Of a stretch of 64,000 nucleotides of DNA, positions 12,133-22,946 are shown one piece after another. Numbering within the stretch: position 1 is the first letter of the stretch; each line of letters starts with the position of its first letter. Below the pieces are notes generated by a model that saw nothing but the letters and a program-made list of their open reading frames with translations, did no database searches and was not told where the DNA came from. Location: the NCBI GenBank assembly GCA_031772625.1, contig CM062810.1, forward strand, positions 449,934,014 through 449,998,013, read 5' to 3'. The DNA is from Pinus tabuliformis. Taxonomy: Eukaryota > Streptophyta > Pinopsida > Pinales > Pinaceae. The position numbers and the translations under genes are program-made.

Positions 12133-13620
12133 ATTTACATAGACACCTAATAAAATATCAAACTTCATTACAGTTTAAGCTCCAAATTCCATAGTAGGCC
12201 CAACATGGAATCAACACATCAAGAAAACAAATATCATAACTAGAAAACAATGACACTTTATGCTTGTATATTAAGTAAAGAATTTACATAAACACCTAAT
12301 AAAATATCAAACTTCATTACAGTTTAAGCTCCAAATTCCATAGTAGGCCCAACATGGAATCAACACATCAAGAAAACAAATATCATAACTAGAAAACAAT
12401 GACACTTTATGCTTGTATATTAAGTAAAGAATCACCATCGTTGACATCGGATATTTGTTTTCATAAAAAATGAATGAGATTCATTTTTACATCCCACTTA
12501 TACTAAAACAATATTTTCTATGAAAGAAATCAAATTCATTTTTATACTAATGATAGAGTGAAGTGAGGTTCAAAGAATTTCCTCATGGAGGATCCCAAAC
12601 TCCTAAAGGATTTGTGGAAACACCTAATAAAATATCAAACTTCATTACAGTTTAAGCTCCAAATTCCATAGTAGGCCCAACATGGAATCAACACGTCAAG
12701 AAAACAAATATCATAACTAGAAAACAATGACACTTTATGCTTGTATATTAAGTAAAGAATCACCATCGTTGACATCAGATATTTGTTTTCATCAAAAATG
12801 AATGAGATTCATTTTTACATCCCACTTATACTATAACAATATTTTCTATGAAAGAAATAAAATTCATTTTTATACTAATGATAGAGTGAAGTGAGGGTCA
12901 AAGAATTTCCTCATGGAGGATCCCAAACTCCTAAAGGATTTGTGGACTAAAACTTCAAGTGAGTGGCTGAATAATTCTCAACTTTAATCACCTCATCTAA
13001 TTGTTAATATGTGCCAAAATCAATATCATGCAATAAATATGAGTGATACCAAAACTATTTTTTTCAATTAAATGTGAAGGCCAACAAAAAGACTCCCTTT
13101 GTAATAAGAAAATATGTTAATGTGATCTTGTAATGTGTTTAGATGACTTAAATTTTCTTATCAATAAAGAGGCCTTTAACTAAAAAATGTTTTGTTATTA
13201 TACAATATACTTGAGATTCATTTTTACATCCCACTTATACTAAAACAATATTTTCTATGAAATAAATCAAATTCATTTTTAACTAATGATAGAGTGAAGT
13301 GAGGTTCAAAGAATTTCCTCATGGAGGATCCCAAACTCCTAAAGGATTTGTGGACTAAAACTTTAAGTGAGTGGCTGAATAATTCTCAACTTTAATCACC
13401 TCATCTAATTGTTAATATGTGCCAAAATCAATATCATGCAATAAATATAAGTGATACCAAAACTAATTTTTTCAATTAAATGTGAAGGCCAACAAAAAGA
13501 CTCCCTTTGTAATAAGAAAATATGTTAATGTGAACTTATAATGTGTTTAGATGACTTAAATTTGCTTATCAATAAAGAGACCTTTAACTAAAAAATGTTT
13601 TGTTATTATACAATATACTT
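12133..13620. repeat. Tandem duplications with 150- to 400-bp units
   Basis: A unit of about 150 bp beginning AAACACCTAATAAAATATC occurs three times (about 12149, 12291 and 12630). A following unit of about 180 bp containing GGATCCCAAACTCC occurs at about 12440, 12770 and 13215. A third unit of about 270 bp with GAGTGGCTGAATAATTC occurs at about 12960 and 13368. The order of partial copies fits successive unequal exchanges. There is no open frame. An AATAAAGAGGCCTTTAAC word near 13164 and 13572 looks like a polyadenylation signal, but nothing else supports a gene. Confidence 0.75.
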
Positions 13621-13639
13621 GATTGAAAGATATCAGGCA

Positions 13640-15215
13640 GATTATTGCCACCCCATAAGAATGAATGCATTAATTATCAACGTAGCATGACTGCCCCCAT
13701 GCAATTTAATGCATGCCAAGATTGAATGCAGTTTAGGGGGTGACTCTTGCCACCCCATAACAATGAATGCATTAATTATCAACGTGGCATGACTGCCCCC
13801 ATGCAGTTTAATGCATGCCAAGATTGAGGATGTTAGGACATTCTTCTTATGAGGCAGAGATGTCTTTTTGCATAAGCACCAATCAATCTATATTTCTTTG
13901 TTTGACAATTTTTTGTTCTTAGTAGATATATCCACTGTGGTGTGGGCATTGTCAAGCATTAGAGCCTACATATAATATAATTGCATTATCGATGTGATTC
14001 TTGCCACCCCATAACAATGAATGCATTAATTATCAATGTGGGATGACTACCCCCATGCAGTTTAATGCATGCCAAGATTGAGGATGTCAGGACATTCTTC
14101 TTATGAGGCATAGGTGTTTTTTTTGCAGAAGCACCAATCAACCTATATTTCTTTGTTTGAAAAATTTTTGTTCTTAGTAGATATATCCACTATGATGTGA
14201 GCATTTTCAAGCATTAGAACCTACATATAATAAAATTGCAAAGCATATTCATGAGATTGAATCCCTTGTCGATGGATCCCCATGTAGAATGGTGCAAGCT
14301 CATAAGTGAGATTGAATCCCTTGTAGATGGATCCTCATGTAGAATGGTGCATGCTCGTAACTTTTCCAAAGAATGTGGATTGAACAATGTAAAGAAAAAA
14401 TTGAAAATTATTTGCTTAGAAGGTACAAAAATTCACATGTACAATTTTATTTTATTTTTTCATCTATCAGATATTTTATTTTGTTTGATTAACTTAACGT
14501 TTGATTAACTTAACTGTAATTATGAAATAGATATACGACACCAATCCTTCTCCTCCATTGTACCTTGACATACAATAATGCAGAAATCAACACATTTAGA
14601 ATCAAATTATGTGAAGGTAGAATGTAAAAGTCCATAAGCTTTTGGTCAAGTGAGATAGTTCAATATTGAAAAATGGTCAAAAATGACTATGAGAGCAGAA
14701 ATAGATATGCACTAAACCTACCTGGAAGGAAATAATCTTAGCATATTAGTATCAAATGTACACTTTGCAACCTTTTTCACTTTTTGCAAATAATTTTTTT
14801 CTTTTTTAGTCATAAAAAGTCTTTTGCATTTATTTATAGGCCCCTTCATGGTCAAATACATAGCCAAGTCTCCCAGAATAAAGGAATGCACATGGATGCT
14901 ACCATGAGAGTTCACCATGGTACCTCTAAATAGTGAATTAAAGTTGCTATGTTAGCTAAAATACTTAGTTAATCAATTCTCAACAAAAGAATCTACTTCT
15001 CTCCTATCAAACAATGTAAAGTTGTTTAGATCGACTCAAGATCCTCACACAACCACCAACAAGACATGTGAACACATGTTTGGTGCCTTTAATAATTACC
15101 TCCCATTCATGTCTATTTTCCTCCATTTTCTTACTTCTTTATAAATGAATATCTAAACAATAGTGTTGTTAAAAACATCAACTAGCTTTATTGATATATC
15201 TATTTCATAGATTTT
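13640..15215. repeat. Segmental repeat S1, first copy
   Basis: This stretch matches 15745-16925 with gaps, at an offset of about 1.7 to 2.0 kb. It holds several copies of a word with GCCACCCCATAA, AATGAATGCATTAATTAT and AGTTTAATGCATGCCAAG (about 13647, 13757 and 13998), so an inner unit of about 250 bp is itself duplicated here. The ATGCATTAAT and TTAATGCAT words are near complements. No coding frame is convincing. Confidence 0.7.
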
Positions 15216-15744
15216 ATTTATTAAACTTCAATTATGTAAGTTATTTAAATTTAATTGGTGTAATAAATTTAATTTAATTGTTAATGGCATTAATAATTTC
15301 ACAATGTTGTTGACAAAAACTTTAAAATTAACTCACAAATAAAAAAGTGTTAGTAATGTTAGTACAATTTTTTAACAATCACTACTATTACAACTAAGTA
15401 CTGAAATTAGCCTTAAAATTGACTCTCAACTTTGAAAGTGATTGGCGAATAGTAAATCCATAATATTCTATGGATAACACCTTTTAAATTAAAAAATTAA
15501 ATAAAACATTTTAAACCAAAATATTAAAAACAATAATAGAATCAAACAAAAATACTATCACTAATACTTCTTTCTTAAATTAAAAATCATAACATTTTAA
15601 AAACTAGAACTTACACATAGACATGATCATAAAAATTATAAATAAATCAATAAACCAATAAATTAAAAGAAATAAAGAAAACCCAAATAAATAATATTAA
15701 TAAAAAATTCCCTCACGAGGATGCTTATCAAGACAAATAGGTTA
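15216..15744. other. AT-rich spacer between S1 copies, nothing recognised
   Basis: About 530 bp of very AT-rich sequence without a frame, clear repeat or RNA gene that I can support. Confidence 0.4.
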
Positions 15745-16925
15745 GGGCGTGATTTTTGCCACCCCATAACAATGAATGCATTAATTATCGGCATGACTAC
15801 CCCCATGCAGTTTAATGCATGGCAACATTGAGACATTCCTCTTATGAGGCAGAGGTGTCTTGTCTTCTTGCAGAAGCACTAATCAATCTATTATTCATGG
15901 GGATGCTTAGCAAGACAACTAGGCTATCGCGGTGATTTCTGCCATGACTACCCCAATGCAGTTTAATGCATGCCAAGATTGAGGATGTCAAGACATTCCT
16001 CTTATGAGGTAGAGGTGTCTTGTCTTATTACAGAAGCACTAATCAATCTATATTTCTTTGTTTGACAATTGTTTGTTCTTAGTAGATATACCCACCCTAG
16101 AGTGGGCATTTTAGAGCATTAGAACCTACAAATAAAAAAAATTGCAAAGCATATTCGTGAGATTGACTCCCTTGTCTTAGCTTAGATGGATCCCCATGTA
16201 GCATGGTGCAAGCTCATAACTTTTCCAAAGAATGTGGATTGAACAATGTGAAGCAAAAATTGAAAAATATTTTCTTAGAAGATACGAAAATGCACATGTG
16301 CATTTATGTTTTTATTTTTCTATTTTTCCATGCATCAGACATTTTGTTTGATTAACTTAATGATAATTATGAAATTTATATATGACACCAATCATTCTCC
16401 TCCATTGTACCTTGACATACAATAATGCAGAAATCAACACATTCAAAATCAAATTATGTGTAGGTAGAATGTAAAAGACTCCAATCTTTTGGAAGTGAGT
16501 TAGTTCAATATTGAAAAATGGTGAGAAATGACTATGAGAGGAGAAAGAGATATGCACCAAACCTGTGTGGAAGTAAATAATATCAACGTCAAATGTACAC
16601 TTTGCAAAAAAATTTCACTTTTTGGGAATATAGTTTTCTTTTTGAGTCATAAAAATATTTTCACATTTATTTATAGGCCCTTTTGTGGTCAAATACATAG
16701 CCAAGTCTCCCAGAATATCATGCTGAATAAATATAAAGGAACGCTAATGGATGCTACCATAAGATTTCACCATGGTACCTCTAAATAGTGAATTAAATTT
16801 GCTATGTCAGATAAAATACTTATTTAATCAATTCTCAATAAAATATCCATTTCTTTCCTATCAAACAATGTAATTGTTATGCAAGTGACTTGCTTTATTG
16901 ATATATCTATTTCATAGATTTTCTT
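15745..16925. repeat. Segmental repeat S1, second copy
   Basis: This copy shares with 13640-15215 the GCCACCCCATAA block (near 15757), the TTTGTTTGACAATT block (near 16050), the ATTGCAAAGCATATTC block (near 16141) and the CTTGACATACAATAATGCAG block (near 16410). It lacks about 160 bp that lie near 15020-15180 in the first copy. Small frames inside it, for example 16528-16788, have no equivalent in the first copy and are not supported as genes. Confidence 0.7.
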
Positions 16926-17338
16926 TAAACTAGTTTATCCAGTGCTATTGAAAATAAACCTTGTGTCACAAACCAATAAAAATGCCCAAAATAAGTTAAC
17001 AAAGGAAAATCTAATCACCTTAAGAGCAAGTGGTAAAGGAATAAAAGCTTTTGATCAATTGAGACGGTTCAATATTGAAAAAGAGCATCTTCTTTATCAA
17101 CTATTTACTATTGAAACTTCAAAGAGGTCTTAAAAGATTGAGAGGCAATTTATGTTGGAAAGGTTATATAATTTTTAAATTTAACATAATGTAAGTGATT
17201 TATCTTTATCTTCTAGCTTTGAATGGCATTTTCTTTACTAACTTTTATATTCAATGATCTTATATATGTCACAATTCTTCTACACTTATGCCTTACGGCA
17301 TTTCCTTTGCAACATTTGGTGCAATTGCTAATTATATG
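16926..17338. other. Right edge of the 13.4-kb block, nothing recognised
   Basis: A short frame at 16942-17133 resembles nothing I know. Near the edge a small palindrome, ATGCCTTACGGCAT, lies about 45 bases inside the R1b junction. No gene can be supported. Confidence 0.35.
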
Positions 17339-18124
17339 ATATTTAAAATATAAAATTATATAAATAAATATCTGCCATCTTTCTTTTTAACATGTGATTA
17401 TTATTATACAATATTTAAATTAAAATTTGTTTCGTTTTTATACTAAAATATCTTATAACATGTGATTGTTATTATAGATAGATATTTAAATTAAAAATTG
17501 TTTTGTTTTTATAATGAAATATCTTATAGTGCGGTTTCGTTTAAGGAAGAGTAAATCCTGTCGTCAAAATTTCCAAAGATTATTTGTATGCATATTATAT
17601 GTTTGGTCCTCCTACATATTATTATTATGAAACATGTGTTTTTACCAAATTCAATCAATTTCGAATATTTCATCAAGTTGATAAATTCAAGACCAACTAC
17701 TTATAAAGATTGCATTATTATATAAATATCTATAAAATATGATCGAACACTTTAAACAGCTGCCTATTTTGAAAATTTCAATTATTCAATAATTAAAAGT
17801 CACTTTCCCAAGTCTTTCTTTCACGGTAATCAATATAATAAATGGAATCAAGTGGGATCCAGCTATATGTGATATTGATTTTGATCTTTAAATACCCTAA
17901 AGTAAACCAATGATTTTCTACGAGAGGAATTTAGAGTAAGGGAATCATTTTCTACATTAATAAATGTATACCTTTTCTACATTAATAAAAGTCTAATAAT
18001 GTAATAAATAAATAGATTTGTTTAATAATTTATTCAACGAGTTTAGTTTAGATGGTTGAAAAAAAATTATATATATATATCTATATTTGTTTATTTATGT
18101 TAAATTTTTATAAATAACCTATTG
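17339..18124. repeat. Direct repeat R1b, right part
   Basis: This segment matches about 1190-1995 of R1a, including the AACATGTGATTGTTATTATA doublet, the GGAAGAGTAAATCCTGTCG block and the TA microsatellite at the end. It completes the R1b copy that stops at 3888. Beyond 18124 the sequence no longer matches the spacer that follows R1a. Confidence 0.8.
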
Positions 18125-19682
18125 AACTTTTAACCACTATAACTATAATATTATAATTGTTTTAAACCTAATTGGTTAAGAATTAATTTAATTGCGTGGA
18201 GAGGTTTCTCTAGCCTAATGTAGAAGAGATATTGTAAAGTTATGTTATGTTATATGACATTATGTTATGTTATGTAAACATTTGACTTGGTTAAATTAAA
18301 TAACAATAACAATAAAAATAAAATATAATTAAAAAATATTAATAATTATAATTACCAATTATTAATAATTAAACGAGTCTAGATCCATATTAGTTTTGGA
18401 TCTACCAAGCCCCAGGAGAGATCAAATCTATTGATATGCAAACCTCTTTTAGAGTGAAAAGAGATTTGTCCCTCTTAGCGCTTGGTAAATCTGGAATTAA
18501 AATGGATCTAGGTTGGTAAATAACCCAATTATATTAACAAGAATAATTTAGATCTAACGATGAGAATGGATAAATATATCATGAAGTCAAAAATACATAA
18601 AGCCAAAAGAAACTATATCACATAACAACAACTCAAATCTTGATTCACAATGATGGGGAGGTAGGGGACTCCTCTACTAAGGAACGTGATATTCCTTCCC
18701 ATGGCCATGTGGCAACTCATTACCTCTAACTTTTCATAACAATAAAGAAGTAAAGAAAGCAAGGGAAACCATCAAATGTGGAGTACATTGAATGTTAAAA
18801 CTAGAAGCATAAGCAAAAGTCCTCAATTCCTCCACATTTTGAAACAAATAATGTTATTGCTAGAATGAAATGTAAAACATAATGTTGATGACAACCTTTT
18901 TCTTCCATAAAAAGATTGTCCATCTAATACCCTTAAACCTCCCAAAGGGATATTCTAATTAAGTTGGAAAATTTTGTTGATTTTGGTATGTGTGAAATTG
19001 CAATAATTTTTAGATGTAGAGTATTCAAATTAATAGTTGAAGATTGAGCAAAGACAAGTCAAATTGTGTTTGATTCAATGTTCAATGATAGACAAAAGCA
19101 ATGGTTTAAAGGATTTAAACTCATAAACAAAAAAAATATTAATTGTTGGTGTAGGAGAAAGAATGGACAACGATTACTCAAAAATAAAAAAATAAAAGCC
19201 TTATTTTCTTGTGATGTTCCATAAAAAAATTTCACGGGGTGGGATATAGGAAATATATCCAAACTTCACTAATAAATGAAGTGAGAAAAATGGTAAACTC
19301 TCATTCTACTCCTTCAATATCATCTAGAAATGGAGAATAGTCATTAATATAGCCATGGTGGTGGCATAATAGTGAGGCATTGGGTTCCATTACTTAAAAC
19401 ACCCTTGGAAAATGATAAATAATTATTAAATCTTATGTCAGGTACGGCACTGTTAATGAGGTGTCAAGTGCAATTACCCAAAGTTTTAATTGAGAGATTC
19501 TCCCCCCACAATATTCAAACGAAGATTACATTTATCCCTCTTAATTTTGATGGGCTATCTAAACCATAAAACAAAGATGAATGGAACTTGCACTACTTGT
19601 TTCTAATTTATCAAATTGTTCATACTCTTATCCACATGGTAGAACCTTCATACAAGATTTTTTAAGTAATAGATTTAAATTG
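18125..19682. other. Non-coding stretch, no gene seen
   Basis: The region is AT-rich. It holds a short TATGT microsatellite near 18240-18285 and the foldback at 18379-18511, listed separately. Frames such as 19059-19262 minus are short, rich in Phe and Leu, and match no family I recognise. Confidence 0.4.
18379..18511. repeat. Foldback (inverted repeat), MITE-like
   Basis: The 133-bp segment starts with CTAGATCCAT and ends with ATGGATCTAG. The two halves can pair imperfectly over about 50 bases each: GGATCTACCAAGC on the left meets GCTTGGTAAATCTGG on the right. The loop is about 25 bases. I do not see a clear flanking duplication, so it could be a small foldback transposon or an RNA hairpin locus. 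Confidence 0.55.
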
Positions 19683-19699
19683 TCTAATTTTAATCACAG
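19683..19699. repeat. Target-site duplication of the UBL retrocopy, left copy
   Basis: The 17-bp word TCTAATTTTAATCACAG stands beside the T12 tract at 19700-19711 and recurs exactly at 22183-22199. The next T residues could extend it to 19 bp. Confidence 0.9.
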
Positions 19700-19850
19700 T
19701 TTTTTTTTTTTCACGTAGAAAAAAGTCGTAATTTATATTCATATATGAGATAAATTACATTTTGTAGATGCTTAGAGCATATGCAGATAGCTGTCCATAT
19801 ATTGGACAAAGTACATTATAAAAATAAAGAATAATTTAAAAACATCAAGC

Positions 19851-22118
19851 CTATACTTTTCTGCCCTTCTTCTTCTCCACCCTTCGCCAACCCTGTGAGT
19901 CAGGTGGAGGAACAATGATGGCCTGCTGATTCTCTTGTGTGTTCTGTGGAGGTTCTTTGTCAGAATCTGATCCTTCAGATCCATGAGTTCTTTTATTGCC
20001 GCTAAACTCCAACTGTGGAGTTTGCTGCTGCTGAAAATGGTCCTCCCCTTGAGGGTCTGGTGCTTTGTCTTCCTGTGTGCCCTTCTGTTCCATATTTATG
20101 TCCGGTTCCTCTTGGTTCACTGTGTTTTCTGGCTGAGTGTCCTCTTCTTCCAACGGTTCTGTATGCTGCCACCCATTTGGCTTTTTTTGCTGTTTCTTGT
20201 TTCCTTTTGAATTCTTTCTGGCCAGTGGGCATGTATTTTGGAGGTGTCCTGTTTGTCTGCAACTGCGGCATCTGAATGCCGTGTTTTCATAGTCCAGTGG
20301 TTGAATCCACTCCGTATTGTTGTAGATTAAGGAGATTCGATCAGGCAACCCCTGACTCAAATCCACTTCAACGCAAATTCTAGCAAAAGTGTAAATTCCT
20401 CTGCTATCTCTATCTTCGTCAATTTTTAGGAATTTCCCCAAGGATTTCCCTATGGCGGATAATACTGGATTGTTCCAGAAGTGTAATGGGAGGTTGTGAA
20501 GCCTTACCCAAACAAGCGTTGATGAGATTTTCATCGTGTTTGCGTCGAAATCCGCGAACCAAGGGGTAACAAAGAGGCCTGCATTACCCCAGAACCAAGG
20601 TCCCTCTTTGATGATGCTATCCCTTTCTTCCTCTGTGTGGAAAGTTACAATGAAAAAACCTTTTGAACATAGGTATATGTTACATTATGGTGTCCAGCTG
20701 GAATATATCCATTGATGTAAAGCATCCGATTTTGGCCAAAAGCCATTAAATCTACAAATGACAGAATGTTTAGAGAAGTCAGAGTAAAGTGCATTTACCG
20801 TTGGTATAGTGACATTGAGCACTGTGTATTCCAGTTTTTGTTCTACTATGTGTGGACCTGGTTGCTCTGGTGGTGACTCAGTTTTGTTCTGCATTTTTCC
20901 TTTCCCCTTGACTGCATCACGAAAGGTTGTGCCCTTTGAGCTAGCTCCAGAGCTTCCTCCTCTCAGCCTCATGCTCAGATATATTGTTGTATCCCTTTTT
21001 ATTCCATAATGTTGCACTGATAATTTTTCCTGTAAAATGTGTCTTGCATATACCAAGCACAGCAGTCTTGCTGGTATTCCTGCTAATTCTTGGATTTCAT
21101 CCTTTAAGTTTGTTATCAGCATCCCTGTACTTATTTGCTTGCAGATTGTGTTCCCAGACAGGGTTCTGATGAAGATTTGAAACGTTTCATGATCGGATTC
21201 TTTTATTGCTCCCTTTGTTTTTTGCCTGGCTCCTTCTGCTGGTTGATTTTCCAGCGCAAGAAGGGGTACTATAGAAGATTTCAACTCTGGGGTTTTAATT
21301 AAAATCTGAAAACAAGTTTTTGTTACCTGATATCTGCAATTTCGCAGAGTTCCTTCTCTGCCAGATACGGTGGCGTTGGTGGTTGCCTTGTGATCTGGCT
21401 GTCGGCGGTCTTCCAGATCTGAGCTTCTATTGATGCCTTCTTCCTTTTGCTTGACGCGATCGGCCAAACCTCTGTTGGATCGCTGCATATAGCCTTCGAT
21501 CAACTGCCTGAGCTTCTGATGGACTTGCATCGTGCTCGTATTTGGGAGATCCGGTCTGGATCTATAGGGATCCGTCCATGCCAATGAGTACAGAAGCGTA
21601 TCTGCCCCATGCGGCCCTTCGCCTATCACTAAGCTATCAGATCCTGTGTATATCATGCCAATTTCTGACAAAAATCGGCCCCCAATTTGTGCTCTGAGCC
21701 CAAGCTCTGTTCCAGCTGTGGGTGTAGGGCAGAGTATGCTCGTTTTAACCCAGAAAGCGTGTTCATTCAGGGCCTCGTCTCCATCTACATTCCTTTCACT
21801 CCCTGTCGCCCTTTGCTCTGAATCCGTTATCGGGTCTAACCCTAACAGATCCGTGTTTCTCTTCATACTCCCCAGAAATTCCAAGACCCGTCTTAGATCT
21901 ACCATACTGCGGAAGCCGTTGAATAGCTCCACCATGGATTCGTGCTCTCTCTGCTTCGCCGCCGTTTTTCCGTTCCAGAACTGCCTAGAAGTAATGGCCA
22001 CATTTTCTACCGCTGCGGAAAAAGAAAAAGAGGGGGCCGAGGTCGAAACCGTCACATAAATTTCAGGGTTTCTGCAACCCTCACACAGACTGGAGATTGA
22101 AACCACCGCGGGAGCCAT
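19851..22118 (-). pseudogene. Ubiquitin-like / DUF4283 / zinc-knuckle protein, one nonsense codon
   Basis: The frame has 756 codons including its final stop and is broken once, by TAA at 20685-20687 (codon 478, inside DUF4283). Residues 1-312 match nothing I know. Residues 313-388 align with ubiquitin without gaps over 76 positions and end in RLRGG. A Ser/Lys-rich linker follows. DUF4283 starts near residue 450 (VICRFNGFWPKSD) and continues past the stop (GPWFWGNAGLFV, then WVRLHNLPLHFW). A CX2CX4HX4C zinc knuckle is at residues 617-630. The C-terminal 120 residues are polar, rich in Gln, Glu and Pro, and end in a basic KKKGRKV tail. The second half is the classic plant LINE ORF1 layout and is only distantly related to ORF1 of LINE-1 and LINE-2. 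The ATG at 22116-22118 is the first in the insert. Confidence 0.88.
20955..21182 (-). other. Ubiquitin-like domain within the 19851-22118 frame
   Basis: By eye, 28 of 76 positions equal ubiquitin, with no gap. The TLSGNTI turn sits at the place of the beta hairpin, and Gln2, Ile3, Phe4, Leu8, Lys27, Gly35, Ile36, Pro37, Leu43, Leu50, Tyr59, Ile61, Leu69 and Arg72 to Gly76 are conserved. The position of Ile44 is Val. Most chain-forming lysines are gone: position 48 is His, 63 is Arg, 11 is Asn and 29 is Glu. The di-glycine (20955-20960) is followed by Ser-Ser-Gly, so it is internal, as in ubiquitin-fusion precursors. Confidence 0.88.
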
Positions 22119-22182
22119 GGGATAGCAGGTTTTGGGTTCTCCGAGCCGAGGTTTCTCTCACGGTATCGTTGTCTCTATACTT

Positions 22183-22199
22183 TCTAATTTTAATCACAG
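22183..22199. repeat. Target-site duplication of the UBL retrocopy, right copy
   Basis: This copy is identical to 19683-19699 and marks the 5' end of the retrocopy. It is followed by TTATTAGGG of the original flank. Confidence 0.9.
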
Positions 22200-22946
22200 T
22201 TATTAGGGATGCCTTTAATTAATTCTTATTTAGCACCCATGAATATACTTGATTGTTAGTGAGTGGCTGAGTTTCCTACAATTCTTTTTTATTAGAAGGT
22301 TGAAATGCATTAGTGAATAGTGTCTAAAGGATACTTCATCTTTAAAGACTAGATTGGGTTTCATATTCATGTCTCCCTAGATGTTCAAGCCATATATTTA
22401 ATGTACAAAGAATTTAGTGCTCTCTATTATTGGTGTTCACATTATCATAGTCGTCATACATACTTCCAACTCAACATGTTATTTAATGTCCTAGTATTTC
22501 AAAGCAAATTTAACATCAATTCTATATTCTTGACGACCATAAACCTCTATTGTAATTGATTATAATTCAAGTCCAATCGATCTCATCTTTGAGGACATTC
22601 TTGAAATCTCCATATACCTTTTCAAGAACATCTAATGTTACCTAACATCTCTCACAACACATAATTTTCCTCCTTTAGTTGTTCTAGGGTGGTAGCAGAG
22701 GGATTTTACATTATGCTTCTACATAAATTTTGGGAGCTCATTTTAATTGATCTCTTAGAGTTCAAAGTTAATAATCAAAATGAGGGAAACACAAAGGCTT
22801 GTGAGAGATAAATCTCCTCCCTTATAGTTTGTTGTGATAAGTGATGAATCATGGCAATATATAGGGCAATGATAAAATCCTAGCATGAGTTTCTTTGATC
22901 CCTTTATCTGGAGTATCACTAAATTTATTGCACACAACATTAATTG

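Larger units (their letters stand above)
3889..17338. other. 13.4-kb block that interrupts R1b
   Basis: R1a is continuous across the point where R1b is split, so this block is an insertion or rearrangement younger than the R1 duplication. Only 3 to 4 bases around TTA or ATTA could be duplicated at its edges. I see no convincing terminal inverted repeats, LTRs or Helitron ends. It contains LINE-1 (5084-10832); without that insert it would be about 7.7 kb. The rest is a GC-richer stretch at the left and an AT-rich repeat field at the right. It may be a composite of several events. Confidence 0.55.
19700..22182 (-). mobile_element. Retrocopy carrying a single UBL-DUF4283 frame, no ORF2
   Basis: The insert is 2483 bp on the minus strand. 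It has a poly(A) tail (T12 on the plus strand), a 3' UTR of about 140 bases, one frame of 756 codons (19851-22118), a 5' UTR of 64 bases and flanking duplications of at least 17 bp. These are the marks of target-primed reverse transcription by an L1-type machinery. Unlike the LINEs in this window it contains no endonuclease or reverse transcriptase. It is either a processed copy of a host mRNA or a non-autonomous LINE relative that kept only ORF1. The 5' end looks complete because the ATG lies well inside. Confidence 0.88.

Noticed and set aside
12127-13620. CRISPR-like or rRNA spacer array
   Set aside because: Units are long, diverged and continuous, with no short direct repeat and unique spacer pattern and no rRNA sequence.
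3889-17338. Helitron
   Set aside because: No TC start, no CTRR end with hairpin and no A/T insertion point could be seen.
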